A stretch of 64,000 bases of DNA from Archangium violaceum (GCF_016859125.1 NZ_CP069338.1:558001-622000), one strand, 5' to 3'; shown: positions 1 to 9,891, numbered from the stretch's first letter. A program made the numbers and translations. Notes: generated from the letters alone by a model not told the origin.

Positions 1-1871
1 TGGAGCGCGAGCGGACGGCCCTCGAGCGCCGGAACCATCAGGGGCGCCACGTCCCGGAAGTAGGCGAACACGTCCGCCTTGGTGAAGCCCGGCTCGGGGA
101 AGAGCACCCGGTCGCCGTGGGTGAGCACCACGGGCGCCGCGCTGGGCGCAGCCGGGGTCTTCATCCGGGCCACGGCGGTCCGGCCCACGGCCCGCGTGCT
201 CTTGCGAGCCTTGGTCCCCGTCCGCCGGTGGGGGCCTCGCGTGGCACGCACGGGCGTACTGCGCGGCTGTTCCCGTACGCACTCCTCGGGACGCTTGTCG
301 GTGCGCAGCCCCTGGAAGGACGGGTGGCGCAGGCGGCCGTCCTCGGTCCACTCGGTGAAGGCCACCTGGGCCACGTAGCGGGGCTTCACCCAGAACGCCT
401 CCTCGTTGTGCAGGGCGTCCCGCACGAGGGGGGCACCCTCCACCGGCGGCCTCTTCACCACGTCGCGCGACAGGAGCGTGCGCAGCTCGCGCCGCACCTT
501 CGTGGAATAGCCCGTGCCCACCTTGCCCGCGTAGTGCCAGCTGTCGCCCTCACGCACCGCCACCAGCAGCGAGCCAAGCTCCGGCCGCTCGTTGGCCATG
601 GGCGTGAAGCCCACGATGGCCACCTCCTGGTTGGCCTGCACCTTGAGCTTGAGCCAGTCGGCGCCGCGACCCGGGGTGTAGGGGCTGTCCACGCGCTTGG
701 CCATGACCCCTTCCAGCCCGCGCCGCCTCGCCGCCGCCAGGGCCTTCTTCGCGCTGCCCTCCACCCGCTCGGCGAGCTCCAGCGGAGGCCTCCCGCGCGC
801 GAGGAGCCGCTCGAGCCGCTCCCGGCGCTCATCCAACGGAAGGGAGCGCACGTCCTCCCCATCGAGCCACAGCACGTCGAAGATGACGAAGCGCTCCTCG
901 GCCCCTTTTCCGAGCAACTGGAAGCGCGAGCGTCCCTGGGCATCCAGGGCGACGATCTCCCCATCCACCACCACCTCGTGCCCGCTCAGCGCCTCGAGCG
1001 CCCGGGCGATGGCCGGGAAGCGCGCGGACAGATCCTTCCCGCCCCGCGACTGGAGGGCGCTCCGCTCACCCTGAACGGCCGCGAGCGCGCGGAAGCCGTC
1101 GTACTTCACCTCGAAGCGCCAGTCGTTCCCCTCGGTGGCATCCACCTGGGCCAGCGTGGCCAGCATGGGTGCCCAGACCTTCTCGAGGAGCGCCTCGGGC
1201 GTACGGGCCCGCGCCTTGCGACGCGCGGGACGTTTGGCTCGCGTGGGCGGGGCGGCGGTACGACGGGTACGGCGGGGCCCCTGGGTGACGCGCTGGCCGG
1301 ACTTCACGGACTCGGGGCGCTCCTCCGTGACGTCGTAGCCGGGCCGCTCGGTGCCATCCTTGGCCTTGAAGCACAGCCACTGCGCCTTCTTCCCCACCGG
1401 GCGCGTGCGGATGAGGTGCCACCCACCCTTCAGCTTCTCTCCGTTCAGCGCCACGTGGAGACGTCCCCGCGCGAGCTGCTCGGAGGCCTGGCCCGGCGGC
1501 ACCGTGTCGAAGGTGCCCGACTCCCACAGGAGCGAATCCCCCGCCCCATAGGCGCCCTCGGGGATGTGGCCCTCGAAGGAGGCATAGGCCAGGGGGTGGT
1601 CCTCGGTCTGGACCGCGAGCCGCTTGTCGGCCGGGTCGTAGCTGGGGCCCTTGGGGATGGCCCAGCTCACGAGCACGCCGTCGATCTCCAGCCGCAGGTC
1701 ATAGTGCAGCCGGGTGGCATCGTGCTTGTGCACCACGAAGATCGGGCTGGAGCCATGACGTGAAGCCGTGGCCTCCGGCGCGGGCTCCGAAGTCAGGGAG
1801 AAGTCACGCCTGGCGCGGTACGTCCCCAAGCGCTCACGAGCGGAAGTCCTGGATCGTCTCGAGGTCGCCAT
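1..1871 (-). CDS. ligD: ATP-dependent DNA ligase LigD, 3' end cut by the window edge
   Basis: Multifunctional end-processing ligase that works with Ku in bacterial non-homologous end joining. About 623 residues are visible. The N-terminal 3'-phosphoesterase domain carries the conserved HKHDATRLHYDLRLE segment (residues 49-63). The nucleotidyltransferase domain has the adenylation motif VKYDG near residue 255 and SPYTPGRGADWLKLK later on. The sequence leaves the window just after the polymerase domain begins (VLFPEPGFTKADV), so the primase-like polymerase is not seen. The domain order PE-ligase-polymerase is one of the known LigD arrangements. The ATG was chosen because it opens directly on the basic lead-in to the PE domain. 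No ku gene lies in the window. The family assignment is firm; only the C terminus is unknown. Confidence 0.95.
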   Translation of the reverse strand, partial: MATSRRSRTSARERLGTYRARRDFSLTSEPAPEATASRHGSSPIFVVHKHDATRLHYDLRLEIDGVLVSWAIPKGPSYDPADKRLAVQTEDHPLAYASFEGHIPEGAYGAGDSLLWESGTFDTVPPGQASEQLARGRLHVALNGEKLKGGWHLIRTRPVGKKAQWLCFKAKDGTERPGYDVTEERPESVKSGQRVTQGPRRTRRTAAPPTRAKRPARRKARARTPEALLEKVWAPMLATLAQVDATEGNDWRFEVKYDGFRALAAVQGERSALQSRGGKDLSARFPAIARALEALSGHEVVVDGEIVALDAQGRSRFQLLGKGAEERFVIFDVLWLDGEDVRSLPLDERRERLERLLARGRPPLELAERVEGSAKKALAAARRRGLEGVMAKRVDSPYTPGRGADWLKLKVQANQEVAIVGFTPMANERPELGSLLVAVREGDSWHYAGKVGTGYSTKVRRELRTLLSRDVVKRPPVEGAPLVRDALHNEEAFWVKPRYVAQVAFTEWTEDGRLRHPSFQGLRTDKRPEECVREQPRSTPVRATRGPHRRTGTKARKSTRAVGRTAVARMKTPAAPSAAPVVLTHGDRVLFPEPGFTKADVFAYFRDVAPLMVPALEGRPLAL

Positions 1872-1960
1872 CCCCTCAAGGGTCAGCACGCTCGGCCCGC
1901 CCGGCAAAAGCCTGACCGGGGGTCCTCCGCCGCCCGCTTCCTCTACCTCGATCGTCAAGC

Positions 1961-1991
1961 CGAGTGGAAGACCCATCAGGTCTTCCGCTCG
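1961..1991 (-). terminator. Hairpin downstream of acs
   Basis: A 13-bp stem (CGAGTGGAAGACC with GGTCTTCCGCTCG, one G-T wobble) closes a 5-base loop about 40 bases past the acs stop codon and before ligD. No clear U-run follows on the minus strand, so it may be a weak or factor-assisted terminator. Confidence 0.5.
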
Positions 1992-2029
1992 CTTCCTACC
2001 CTACTCTGGGTACTGTCTCGCGGGACGGC

Positions 2030-3976
2030 TCAGCGCGACTTGGAGGACTCCTTCTGCTCGAGCTGGAGGATCTCATCCACCACCTGAGGCTCGGCCAGCG
2101 TGGTGGTGTCACCCAGGCTGTCCGTCTGGCCCTCGGCGACCTTGCGGAGGATGCGGCGCATGATCTTCCCCGAGCGCGTCTTCGGCAGACCACTCACCAC
2201 GCGGATGCGATCCGGCGTGGCCAGCGGGCCGATGATGCGGCGCACCTGCTCCTTGAGGGCGCCCACCAGCTGCTCCGAGTTCAGGTCCTGCCCGCTCTTC
2301 ACCGTCACGTACGCGCAGATACCCGTGCCCTTGATGTCGTGCGGGAAACCCACCACGGCGGCCTCGGCCACCACGTCGTGCGCCACCAGCGCGCTCTCGA
2401 TCTCCGCCGTGCCCAACCGGTGGCCGGACACGTTGAGCACGTCGTCCACGCGGCCGGTGATCCAGTAGTAGCCGTCCTCGTCGCGGCGGCAGCCGTCACC
2501 CGTGAAGTACATGCCCGGGTACGTGGAGAAGTACGTCTCGCGGAAGCGCCGGTGGTCGCCCCAGATGGTGCGGGCCTGACCGGGCCAGGGGCGCTTGAGG
2601 CACAGGTTGCCGGAGACGCCATTGCCCTCGATGACGTTGCCCTTCTCGTCCACCAGCACCGGCTCGATGCCGAAGAACGGGAAGGTGGCGCTGCCGGGCT
2701 TGGTGGGCGTGGCGCCGGGGAGCGGGGTGATCAGGATGCCGCCCGTCTCCGTCTGCCACCAGGTGTCCACCACATCGCAGCGGCCCTCGCCCACCACGTC
2801 GTGGTACCAGCGCCACACCTCGGGGTTGATGGGCTCGCCCACCGTGCCGAGGATGCGCAGGCTCTTGCGCGAGGTCTTCTTCACCCACTCATCGCCCTCG
2901 CGGATGAGCGCGCGCAGGGCCGTGGGAGACGTGTAGAGGATGGTCGCCTTCAGGTCGTCCACCACCTGCCACATGCGGCTCGCGTCCGGGTACATCGGCG
3001 TGGACTCGAAGATGACCGTCGTCACGCCGTTGAGCAGCGGGCCGTAGATGAGATAGCTGTGGCCGGTAATCCAACCCACGTCGGCGCTGCAGAAGTAGAC
3101 GTCGTCCGGGTGGATGTCGAAGACGTACTCGTGCGTCATCGACGCGTAGACGAGATAGCCGGCGGTGGTGTGCATCACGCCCTTGGGCTTCCCGGTGCTG
3201 CCCGAGGTGTAGAGGATGAAGAGCGGATCCTCGCTGGACATCCACTCCACCGGGCAGGTGGAGCGGTGCTTCACCATCTCGTCCTCGAGGAACTTGTCGC
3301 GCCCGGCCTTCATGGCCACGGACGTGTCGGTGCGGCGGCTGACGAGCACCGTCTCCACCTGGGTGAGGCCGTCGAGCGCCTGGTCCACGATGGACTTGAG
3401 GGGCACGGCCTTGGGGCCACGCGGCGCCTCGTTGGCGGTGACGACGATGCGCGCCCCCGAGTCGAGGATGCGGTCGCGCAGGGACTCGGCGGAGAAGCCG
3501 GCGAACACCACCGAGTGCACCGCGCCGATGCGCGCGCACGCCAGCATGGTGTAGGCCACCGCGGGCGTCATGGGCATGTAGATGCAGACGCGGTCACCCT
3601 TCTGCACGCCGTGCGCCTTGAGCACGTTGGCCACGCGCGCCACCTGGTGCTTGAGCTCGCGGTAGGTGATGCGCTCGTACTTCCCGGGCTCGTTGGCGGC
3701 CCAGATGATGGCCACCTTGTCCGGCTGCTTCTGCAGGTGCCGATCCACCGCGTTGTGACAGGCGTTGAGCTTGCCACCGCCGTACCAGGAGAAGTCCACC
3801 TCCTCCATGTCCGCGTCGAACACGTTCTGCGGCGGGTGGAACCAGTCGAGCCGCTTCGCCTGAGCACCCCAGAATCCAACGGGATCCTCGATGCTCTGGC
3901 GATAGAGGCGCTGGTACTCCTCGAGGCTCTTCACGCGAGCGCCCGCGGTAATGGGCTCCTTCGGAGCGAGAAGCAT
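2030..3976 (-). CDS. acs: Acetyl-CoA synthetase (acetate-CoA ligase)
   Basis: Converts acetate, ATP and CoA to acetyl-CoA through acetyl-AMP in the cytoplasm. At 648 residues it is the standard Acs length. The ANL-superfamily core motif [11 protein letters not shown] lies near residue 255. [10 protein letters not shown] follows, then the hinge and C-terminal lid with [17 protein letters not shown] and [11 protein letters not shown] near residue 600; the lysine in that last motif is the catalytic lysine controlled by acetylation in this family. The start is backed by a strong purine-rich site (GGGGGAG) just upstream. It is transcribed alone, divergent from the cyclase operon. Function is near certain from end-to-end motif agreement. 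Confidence 0.97.
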   Translation of the reverse strand: MLLAPKEPITAGARVKSLEEYQRLYRQSIEDPVGFWGAQAKRLDWFHPPQNVFDADMEEVDFSWYGGGKLNACHNAVDRHLQKQPDKVAIIWAANEPGKYERITYRELKHQVARVANVLKAHGVQKGDRVCIYMPMTPAVAYTMLACARIGAVHSVVFAGFSAESLRDRILDSGARIVVTANEAPRGPKAVPLKSIVDQALDGLTQVETVLVSRRTDTSVAMKAGRDKFLEDEMVKHRSTCPVEWMSSEDPLFILYTSGSTGKPKGVMHTTAGYLVYASMTHEYVFDIHPDDVYFCSADVGWITGHSYLIYGPLLNGVTTVIFESTPMYPDASRMWQVVDDLKATILYTSPTALRALIREGDEWVKKTSRKSLRILGTVGEPINPEVWRWYHDVVGEGRCDVVDTWWQTETGGILITPLPGATPTKPGSATFPFFGIEPVLVDEKGNVIEGNGVSGNLCLKRPWPGQARTIWGDHRRFRETYFSTYPGMYFTGDGCRRDEDGYYWITGRVDDVLNVSGHRLGTAEIESALVAHDVVAEAAVVGFPHDIKGTGICAYVTVKSGQDLNSEQLVGALKEQVRRIIGPLATPDRIRVVSGLPKTRSGKIMRRILRKVAEGQTDSLGDTTTLAEPQVVDEILQLEQKESSKSR

Positions 3977-4168
3977 GATGGTCTCCCCCTGGGGTAGGGT
4001 TGTGTGAATTCAACGCGCCTGAGGCAAGCACCATGCCCGGCTTGAAATCCACCTTCTTCCAGAGGGTTGCGCTCTGGACGCGGCGCGTCGAGACGTCACG
4101 CGCGGAAACGGGCGTTACCTTCCGTAACATGTCGGGTACATGACGCACCGTCCCAAGCGAGCCCACCC

Positions 4169-6544
4169 GTGAAGCCCTTCCTTCGCGTCCTGATCCTGCG
4201 GCTGCGCAACAGCTGGAAGTTCATGCTCCTGGTGGCCGTGCTCGCCACCGGGGGCGCCGCGCTCTGCCAGAAGTACGACCTGTTGCGGATGAGCGACGCC
4301 GAGCTCGGCGCCTACGACCAGGGCCTCACCTTCTTCACCGGAGGCCATCCGCGCTCGAGGGACGTGGTCATCGTCGGCATCGACGACAAGACGCTGCAGG
4401 GCATCCGCGACAACGAGCAGTACGTGCGCAACTACGGCGTCTATCCCTACTCGCGCAACCTGTGGGCGCGCGTCTTCGAGCACCTCGTGGACCAGGGCGC
4501 CCGCGCCATCGTCTTCGACGGCGTGATGGACGAGCGGGGCACCGATGAGAGCAATGACCTCGCCCTGGCGCAGGTGCTGGAGGAGCGCGGCATTCCCCTC
4601 ACGCTCGGCTTCAGCATCAACGCGGGCCAGCCCTCCCTGCCCCGGGTGGAGCCGGTCAACCGCCTGCCTCGGGTGCCCACACCACGCCCGGCCCCAGCAT
4701 CGGAAGTCAGCCCCGTCAGCGAGGAGGGAGAGGACTTCGTCGAGGCCGTGCCCACGGGCGTCGCCGCCGGGGACGACTTCGTGGAGACGGAGGGCTCTCC
4801 GCCCCTGACGCGGGAAGAAGTGGCGCGGGCGCTCGCCTTTCCCGTGCACCACCCCGGCCTGTCCCTGCCCTCGTTGGAACAGCGCCACCCGGTGCAGCCC
4901 CTGCCCGGCCTGGTACGCACCACACCGGGCTTCGGGCTCGTCGTGCTGGAGGAGGACGGGGACGGGCGCCTGCGCCGCACGCGCTTCGCCTACTCGGACG
5001 GCGCCAACACCTATGCCACGCTGTCACTGGCCGCCGCGGCGGACATCTTCGGCGCCGAGCGCGTCGAGCTGACACCGGGCAGGCTGAAGATCGGCTCCCG
5101 CGAGCTGCCCATCAACCCGGACGGCAGCGCGGAGCTGGACTTCGGCGGCGCGTGGAAGGACCGCTTCGAGGCGCTGAGTGTGTACGCGGTGCTGGAGGAC
5201 TGGGCCCGCCGCGAGGAGCACCGGGCGAAGGGCACGCCCTACGTGCCGGCCATCCCCGAGGGCACGTTCCGCGACAAGGTGGTGCTGGTGGGCGGGCTGT
5301 CGCTGGGCACGAGCGACGTGAAGGCCACGCCCTTCCAGAGCGACTCCCCCGGCCTCGTCAAACACGCGGTGATGCTGGAGGCGCTCCTGTCCGGCGGCTT
5401 CATCACCGAGGCGCCCTTCTGGATGTCGCTCCTGCTCACCTTCGGGGTGGCGCTCTTCTCCGTGACGCTCATCACGCTCGTGCGCGCGCCGGCGCTGGAG
5501 ATCGCCTGGCCGCTGCTGCTCTTCTTCGGCCTCTTCCTCGTCACCGGGCTGTTCCTCGAGCACGGCCGGGTGCACGTGCTGAGCGCCATGCCCATCTACG
5601 CGGGGGAGGTCGCCTCGCTGTCGGCGATCGCCTTCAACCACATGTTCGCCAACCGGGAGCGCGAGCGGCTGCGCCAGGCCTTCAACCGCTTCCTGGACAA
5701 GACGCTGGTGGATCAGCTCGTGGAGCAGCAGAAGCTCCCCTCGCTGGAAGGAGAGACGCGGGAGATCACCGCCTTCTTCTCCGACATCCGCGGCTTCTCC
5801 TCCTTCAGCGAGCGCTTCAAGGACGACCCGAAGGCGCTGGTGGCCCTGCTCAACCGCTACCTCACCCGGGTGAGCTCGGTGCTGATGGCGCACGGGGCCT
5901 GCCTGGACAAGTACATCGGCGACGCGGTGGTGTGCCTCTTCGGCGCACCGCTGGACATGCCGGACCACGCGGTGCGCGCCTGCCACGCCGCGCTCGCCGT
6001 GCGCGCCGAGGTGGATGCCCTCCGCGCCGAGCTCCAGAAGGAGGGCCTGCCGGACGTCTACACCCGCATCGGCCTCAACTCCGCGGAGATGTTCGTGGGG
6101 AACTTCGGCAGCGAGCACCTGCTCGACTACACCGCCATCGGGGATGGGATGAACCTCGCCTCCCGGCTGGAGGGCGCCAACAAGGCCTACGGCTCGGTCA
6201 TCATGATCGGCCCGCGCACCTACGAAATGGCGCGCGAGCACATCGAGGCACGGGAGCTGGACCGGGTGAAGGTGGCGGGCAAGGAGGAGGCGGTGACCGT
6301 GTACGAGCTGCTGGCGCGCGCTGGAGAGCTGCCCGCGGCGAAGCGCACCACCGTGGAGCGCTACCACCGGGCACTCGCGCTCTACCGGGAAGCGCGCTTC
6401 GAGGAGGCGGCCCTCGTGCTGGAGGAGGCGCTCGCGGCGGACGCGGAGGATGGTCCCAGCAGGGCACTCCTTGCGCGGTGCAGGCGTTACGCGTTGAATC
6501 CTCCCGCCCTCCCCTTCGACGGGGTGGCCAGCCTGGAGAAGTGA
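4169..6544 (+). CDS. CHASE2-domain class III adenylate cyclase
   Basis: Predicted membrane receptor cyclase making cAMP in response to a periplasmic signal. From the chosen GTG start, an N-terminal membrane segment is followed by a long extracytoplasmic CHASE2 region (about residues 40-390) containing a low-complexity Pro/Glu insert. Three closely spaced membrane helices come next (about 400-475), then a class III cyclase domain with FFSDIRGFSSF near residue 535, DKYIGDAVVCLFGAP near 582 and DYTAIGDGMNLASRLEG. The Lys of DKYIGD favours ATP over GTP. A short helical tail follows. An ATG 102 bases upstream is in frame but its peptide is basic and promoter-like, so GTG at VKPFLRV is preferred; neither has a strong ribosome site. 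The stop overlaps the next start (GTGA), implying translational coupling. Confidence 0.88.
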   Translation: MKPFLRVLILRLRNSWKFMLLVAVLATGGAALCQKYDLLRMSDAELGAYDQGLTFFTGGHPRSRDVVIVGIDDKTLQGIRDNEQYVRNYGVYPYSRNLWARVFEHLVDQGARAIVFDGVMDERGTDESNDLALAQVLEERGIPLTLGFSINAGQPSLPRVEPVNRLPRVPTPRPAPASEVSPVSEEGEDFVEAVPTGVAAGDDFVETEGSPPLTREEVARALAFPVHHPGLSLPSLEQRHPVQPLPGLVRTTPGFGLVVLEEDGDGRLRRTRFAYSDGANTYATLSLAAAADIFGAERVELTPGRLKIGSRELPINPDGSAELDFGGAWKDRFEALSVYAVLEDWARREEHRAKGTPYVPAIPEGTFRDKVVLVGGLSLGTSDVKATPFQSDSPGLVKHAVMLEALLSGGFITEAPFWMSLLLTFGVALFSVTLITLVRAPALEIAWPLLLFFGLFLVTGLFLEHGRVHVLSAMPIYAGEVASLSAIAFNHMFANRERERLRQAFNRFLDKTLVDQLVEQQKLPSLEGETREITAFFSDIRGFSSFSERFKDDPKALVALLNRYLTRVSSVLMAHGACLDKYIGDAVVCLFGAPLDMPDHAVRACHAALAVRAEVDALRAELQKEGLPDVYTRIGLNSAEMFVGNFGSEHLLDYTAIGDGMNLASRLEGANKAYGSVIMIGPRTYEMAREHIEARELDRVKVAGKEEAVTVYELLARAGELPAAKRTTVERYHRALALYREARFEEAALVLEEALAADAEDGPSRALLARCRRYALNPPALPFDGVASLEK

Positions 6545-7140
6545 CCGTGAAACTCGAGAGACTCCCCACGTTGCTGGCACTGGCGTGCGTGGCCACCAGT
6601 GGCACGGCCCTCGCCGTGCCGCCCGGGGGCACGCTGTACATCAAGGCGAAGAACACCCACCTGAAGGCCTCGAGCAGCCCCACCGCGAACACGCTCGTGG
6701 TGCTGCAACCCGGCAAGCAGGTGACGTACAACGGCCGCGAGGGCAGCACGCCCTGGTGCAAGGTGACGGTGTCGGCGGACAAGAAGGCCCCCGTCCAGGG
6801 ATTCATCTACCAGGCCAACCTCGCGGTCTCGCCGCCCTCGCTGGAGGTCACCAGCAAGAACCCTGGCAAGCCGCTGTCCCCCGAGGCCTTCGCCTCCTCG
6901 GGCGCGGCCGTCAAGGCGCTGGGGCCCGGGGCCATCGAGTACGGCAAGTCGCTGAGCCGGCCCGAGAGCGTCCAGCAGCTCATCGCGCTCGAGTCGCTCG
7001 CCAAATCCATCGACGAGACCCAGGTGGCCGAGTACGCCCGCGCGGGCGGGCTGCCCGAGGTGGTGGGCCGGCCCGAGGTGGCGAGCCGCTCCTCCGCGAA
7101 GCCGGGCAACCGCACGTCGTCGAAGAGGGGGCGCAAGTGA
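6541..7140 (+). CDS. Secreted SH3-like domain protein
   Basis: A 199-residue protein with a Sec signal peptide (VKLERLPTLLALACVATSGTALA) followed by a bacterial-SH3-like segment of about 70 residues (GTLYIKAKNTHLKASSS through PVQGFIYQANL). Such domains usually bind cell-wall peptides or act as protein-protein modules in the periplasm. The C terminus is an uncharacterised helical and basic tail. The GTG overlaps the cyclase stop and the next gene's ATG overlaps this stop (TGATG), so the three genes form one transcription unit. A second GTG two codons downstream is an equally possible start. Function is inferred from fold type only. Confidence 0.75.
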   Translation: MTVKLERLPTLLALACVATSGTALAVPPGGTLYIKAKNTHLKASSSPTANTLVVLQPGKQVTYNGREGSTPWCKVTVSADKKAPVQGFIYQANLAVSPPSLEVTSKNPGKPLSPEAFASSGAAVKALGPGAIEYGKSLSRPESVQQLIALESLAKSIDETQVAEYARAGGLPEVVGRPEVASRSSAKPGNRTSSKRGRK

Positions 7141-8201
7141 TGGACCGGCGTCGGATGAAATTCCTCGTGGCGTGCCTGGTACTCAGTGGCCTTCCGGGCT
7201 GCGCACGGTTCCAGCGATTCGCGAGCAACTCCGGTGGCACGCTCGGGAAGGTCGGGCGGGTCATGGAGGACAACTCGAAGTCCTTCCAACGTGCCGACGA
7301 GATGAAGAAGGACTGCGATGCGTTGAGGGCCCGCACCGTCTCCTTCGAGGAAGAGACCGCCTTCGGTGGCGCGGTGAGCGTCAACTGGGTGAGCCAGGGA
7401 GGAGGGCTCACGAACCGGTCAGATGCCCGTGCGCTGCACGTGCAGCTCAACAAGATTGGAAAGAACCTCGCGGCCCAGTCGAGCCGGCCGAACCTCCCCT
7501 GGACCTTCGGAGTGCTCCAGTCCGAGGGCGTCAACGCGGTGAGCGGACCGGGGGGTTACGTCTTCGTTTCCGAGGGGCTGCTCGCACGGCTGGACAACGA
7601 GGCCCAGCTCGCGGGGGTGCTGGCGCACGAGATCGCCCACATCACCGGCAAGCACGCGATGCACGAGTACCAGAGGTATCTCGTGAAGCAATGCGAGGGC
7701 GCGGTGACGGCCGCGCGGGTGGATGCGGCCGTGAACACGGTGAAGGGAATCGGGAGCGCGATCGCGCCGATACAGCTCCCTCCCGGCGAGCTGCGGAACC
7801 TGTTCCAGGGGCTGGCGGCCAACGTGGATTTCAACGCGTTGGGCAAGAACGCCATCAAGGCCCTCACCGACGGATTCGTCTCGCACCTCCTCGAGAAGGG
7901 CTTCGACACGGACGACGAGTACGCCGCCGACCTCGAGGCCGTGGAGTTGATGGCGGCCGCCGGCTACGCCCCCGAGGAGTACGTGGCCTTCCTGTCGAAG
8001 CTGCCGGACAAGGGGCTCTCCACCGAGCACCCCCGCAAGGAGAAGCGGCAGGAGAGGCTACGCAAGCAACTGGCGAAGTGGAGCGAGCGCGCCCCGGACG
8101 ACGAGTTCACCACGTCCGTGGACCTCTCCCAGACGAAGGTCGTTCCCCTGCGCGACGCGCTCCAGGCGGGCCGCACGGGCACCGCCTCGCGCGGGGATTG
8201 A
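7140..8201 (+). CDS. M48-family zinc metalloprotease lipoprotein
   Basis: Predicted periplasmic membrane-anchored protease of the BepA/YcaL/LoiP type, which handle misassembled outer-membrane proteins. The N terminus has a lipobox ending LPGC about 20 residues in. The zinc motif HEIAH lies near residue 163, and the third ligand glutamate is in DEYAADLEAVELM near residue 260. There is no C-terminal TPR domain as in BepA, so it is closer to the short single-domain forms. It is the last gene of the cyclase-SH3-protease unit. The stop lies 12 bases from the stop of the convergent binding-protein gene. Confidence 0.88.
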   Translation: MDRRRMKFLVACLVLSGLPGCARFQRFASNSGGTLGKVGRVMEDNSKSFQRADEMKKDCDALRARTVSFEEETAFGGAVSVNWVSQGGGLTNRSDARALHVQLNKIGKNLAAQSSRPNLPWTFGVLQSEGVNAVSGPGGYVFVSEGLLARLDNEAQLAGVLAHEIAHITGKHAMHEYQRYLVKQCEGAVTAARVDAAVNTVKGIGSAIAPIQLPPGELRNLFQGLAANVDFNALGKNAIKALTDGFVSHLLEKGFDTDDEYAADLEAVELMAAAGYAPEEYVAFLSKLPDKGLSTEHPRKEKRQERLRKQLAKWSERAPDDEFTTSVDLSQTKVVPLRDALQAGRTGTASRGD

Positions 8202-8213
8202 ACGGGGCGCTGG

Positions 8214-9407
8214 TCAGGGCGCCACGGTGGTGACGAACTCCGTCTTCCCGTCACCGACCTTGAGGATGACGGCGGGCTTCACCGGGTTGCGATTGGCATC
8301 GAGGCTGAGGGTGCCCGTCACACCGGGGAAGTCCTTCGTCGAGGCGATGGCCTCGCGCAGGGCGGCGCCCGAGGTGTCCTGCGCCCGCTTCATCGCCTCC
8401 ACGGCCACGCGGGCCGCGTCATAGCCAAGTGCCGCGATGGCGTCCGGCACGCTGCCGTAGGCGGCCTTGTAGTCGGCGATGAACTTCTGGGTCCGAGCGT
8501 CCGGGTTGTCCGGCGAGTAGTGGTTGGAGAAGTAGCTGCCCTCGACCGCGCTGCCGCCCAGCTCGAAGAGCTTGTCGGAGCCCCAGCCATCACCCCCGAG
8601 CAGGGGCACCGTGACGCCCAGCTCCCGCACCTGGCGGGCGATGATGCCCACGTCGCTGTAGTAGCCGGGAATGTAGATGGCCTGGGGCTTCGCCTTCTTG
8701 ATGGCGGTCAGCTGCGCGCGGAAGTCCGTGTCTCCCTTCGCATAGCTCTCGTCGGCGACGATCTTCCCTCCCAGCTCGGAGAACCTGCCGACGAAGGTGT
8801 CCGCGAGACCGATGGAGTAGGCGCTCTTGTTGTCCCGCAGCACGGCGATCGTGTCGAACTTCAGGTGCTCGCGCGCGAACTTCGCCATCACCGAGCCCTG
8901 GAAGGGATCGATGAAGCAGACGCGGAAGATGGAGTCGCCCTTCTGGGTCACCGCCGGGTTGGTGCCGCTGGGGGTGATCATCGGCACGCCAGCCGCCTGG
9001 GCCTTCTCCGCCACCGCCAGGGACGCGGAGGAGCCCGTGTCCCCCAGGATGAGGGCCACCTTGTCCTGGGTGATGAGTCGCGTGGCCGCCTGCGCCGCCT
9101 CCTCGGGCTTGCCCTGGCTGTCGTAGACGCGCGTCTCCAGCTTCCTGCCCTTCACGCCGCCCGCGGTGTTGGCCTCCTGGATGGCCAGCTCGATGCCATT
9201 GCGCGCGGAGATGCCATAGGTGGCCTCCCCTCCCGTGAGGCTCCCCAGGACGCCCACGACGAGCGCACCTGAAGCAGCTGGAGGTGTGGCCTGAGCACCC
9301 GCCGAGCCACCCGTGACGGGCGTGGCGGGAGCGGGCGGGGATTTCTTCTCGCAGCCCGTCATGACCAGGGCGAGCGAGGTGAGAAGCAGGGAAAGTGAGC
9401 GATGCAT
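8214..9407 (-). CDS. ABC-type branched-chain amino-acid substrate-binding lipoprotein
   Basis: Periplasmic binding protein of the LivJ/LivK type (type I periplasmic fold). The N terminus is a lipoprotein signal ending LVMTGC, then a Pro/Ala-rich linker, then the two-lobe fold with GVLGSLTGGEATYG, GDTGSSASLAVAEKAQAAGVPMI and YSDVGIIARQVRELG. About 397 residues, normal for the family. The ATG at MHRSLSLL was preferred over an in-frame codon 11 residues earlier because it begins the signal peptide directly. No permease or ATPase genes are adjacent, so this is an orphan binding protein whose ligand cannot be told from sequence; amino acids or small organic acids are usual. Confidence 0.9.
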   Translation of the reverse strand: MHRSLSLLLTSLALVMTGCEKKSPPAPATPVTGGSAGAQATPPAASGALVVGVLGSLTGGEATYGISARNGIELAIQEANTAGGVKGRKLETRVYDSQGKPEEAAQAATRLITQDKVALILGDTGSSASLAVAEKAQAAGVPMITPSGTNPAVTQKGDSIFRVCFIDPFQGSVMAKFAREHLKFDTIAVLRDNKSAYSIGLADTFVGRFSELGGKIVADESYAKGDTDFRAQLTAIKKAKPQAIYIPGYYSDVGIIARQVRELGVTVPLLGGDGWGSDKLFELGGSAVEGSYFSNHYSPDNPDARTQKFIADYKAAYGSVPDAIAALGYDAARVAVEAMKRAQDTSGAALREAIASTKDFPGVTGTLSLDANRNPVKPAVILKVGDGKTEFVTTVAP

Positions 9408-9498
9408 GGGCGCTTCTTCACACGGCCATTCCCTTCCCACAACCCCAACGTCCGGCCACCGTTCACATCCGAGGCTTGACGGGAGAGCGGGCCCAGCT

Positions 9499-9517
9499 GA
9501 AAATGCAAATCATTCTC
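9499..9517. promoter_or_regulatory. Fur-box-like operator upstream of the iron operon
   Basis: GAAAATGCAAATCATTCTC matches the classical 19-bp Fur consensus (GATAATGATAATCATTATC) at 15 of 19 positions. It sits about 80 bases before the DUF3325 start and is AT-rich against a GC-rich background. The downstream genes and the nearby siderophore receptor both fit iron control. Confidence 0.7.
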
Positions 9518-9597
9518 ATGTTCTGGCGAACGGCGAACCCAACGCGCGACCCGAAGAGCCGTGATGACGGCGGTGCGCCCTGGCGCGGGGAGCGGCG

Positions 9598-9891
9598 ATG
9601 TTGAGCCTGGCGGCGCTCGCCTTCTCCGTCTCGGCGGTGTCGTTCCTGAGCAATGGGGCGCGGGGCGGCTCGCGGTGGGTGGCGGCGGGTGCGGCGCTCG
9701 CGGCGGCGGCATCCTCCATCGCGGCGTATGGTGCCGTACAGGGACTGCTCGTGACGCTCGTCCTCGCCATGACGGTGGCCTCGGTGCTGGTGCTCGTCCT
9801 GGCGCCCCGGCCCGAGCACGCTCGGACGGTCGCCATCGTGAGTGGGCTGCTCGGGCTCGTGCCCGCGCTCCTCGCGGGAGCCCGCGGGTGA
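9598..9891 (+). CDS. Small membrane protein, DUF3325-like
   Basis: A 97-residue, very hydrophobic protein with about three membrane helices and a short basic segment (LAPRPEHAR) between helices two and three. Size, hydrophobicity and position directly before a DUF3649-like gene and a PepSY protein match the DUF3325 proteins found in iron-regulated operons of other proteobacteria. A GGGGAG ribosome site precedes the ATG. The stop overlaps the next gene by four bases (GTGA). Role is unknown; context suggests a part in siderophore-iron handling at the inner membrane. The family call rests on context more than on motifs. Confidence 0.68.
   Translation: MLSLAALAFSVSAVSFLSNGARGGSRWVAAGAALAAAASSIAAYGAVQGLLVTLVLAMTVASVLVLVLAPRPEHARTVAIVSGLLGLVPALLAGARG

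Noticed and set aside
117-1763. 548-residue plus-strand open frame
   Set aside because: Exact antisense shadow of ligD; the His/Arg/Gly-rich composition is typical of reverse-frame translation in high-GC DNA.
1964-3997. 677-residue plus-strand open frame
   Set aside because: Antisense shadow of acs.
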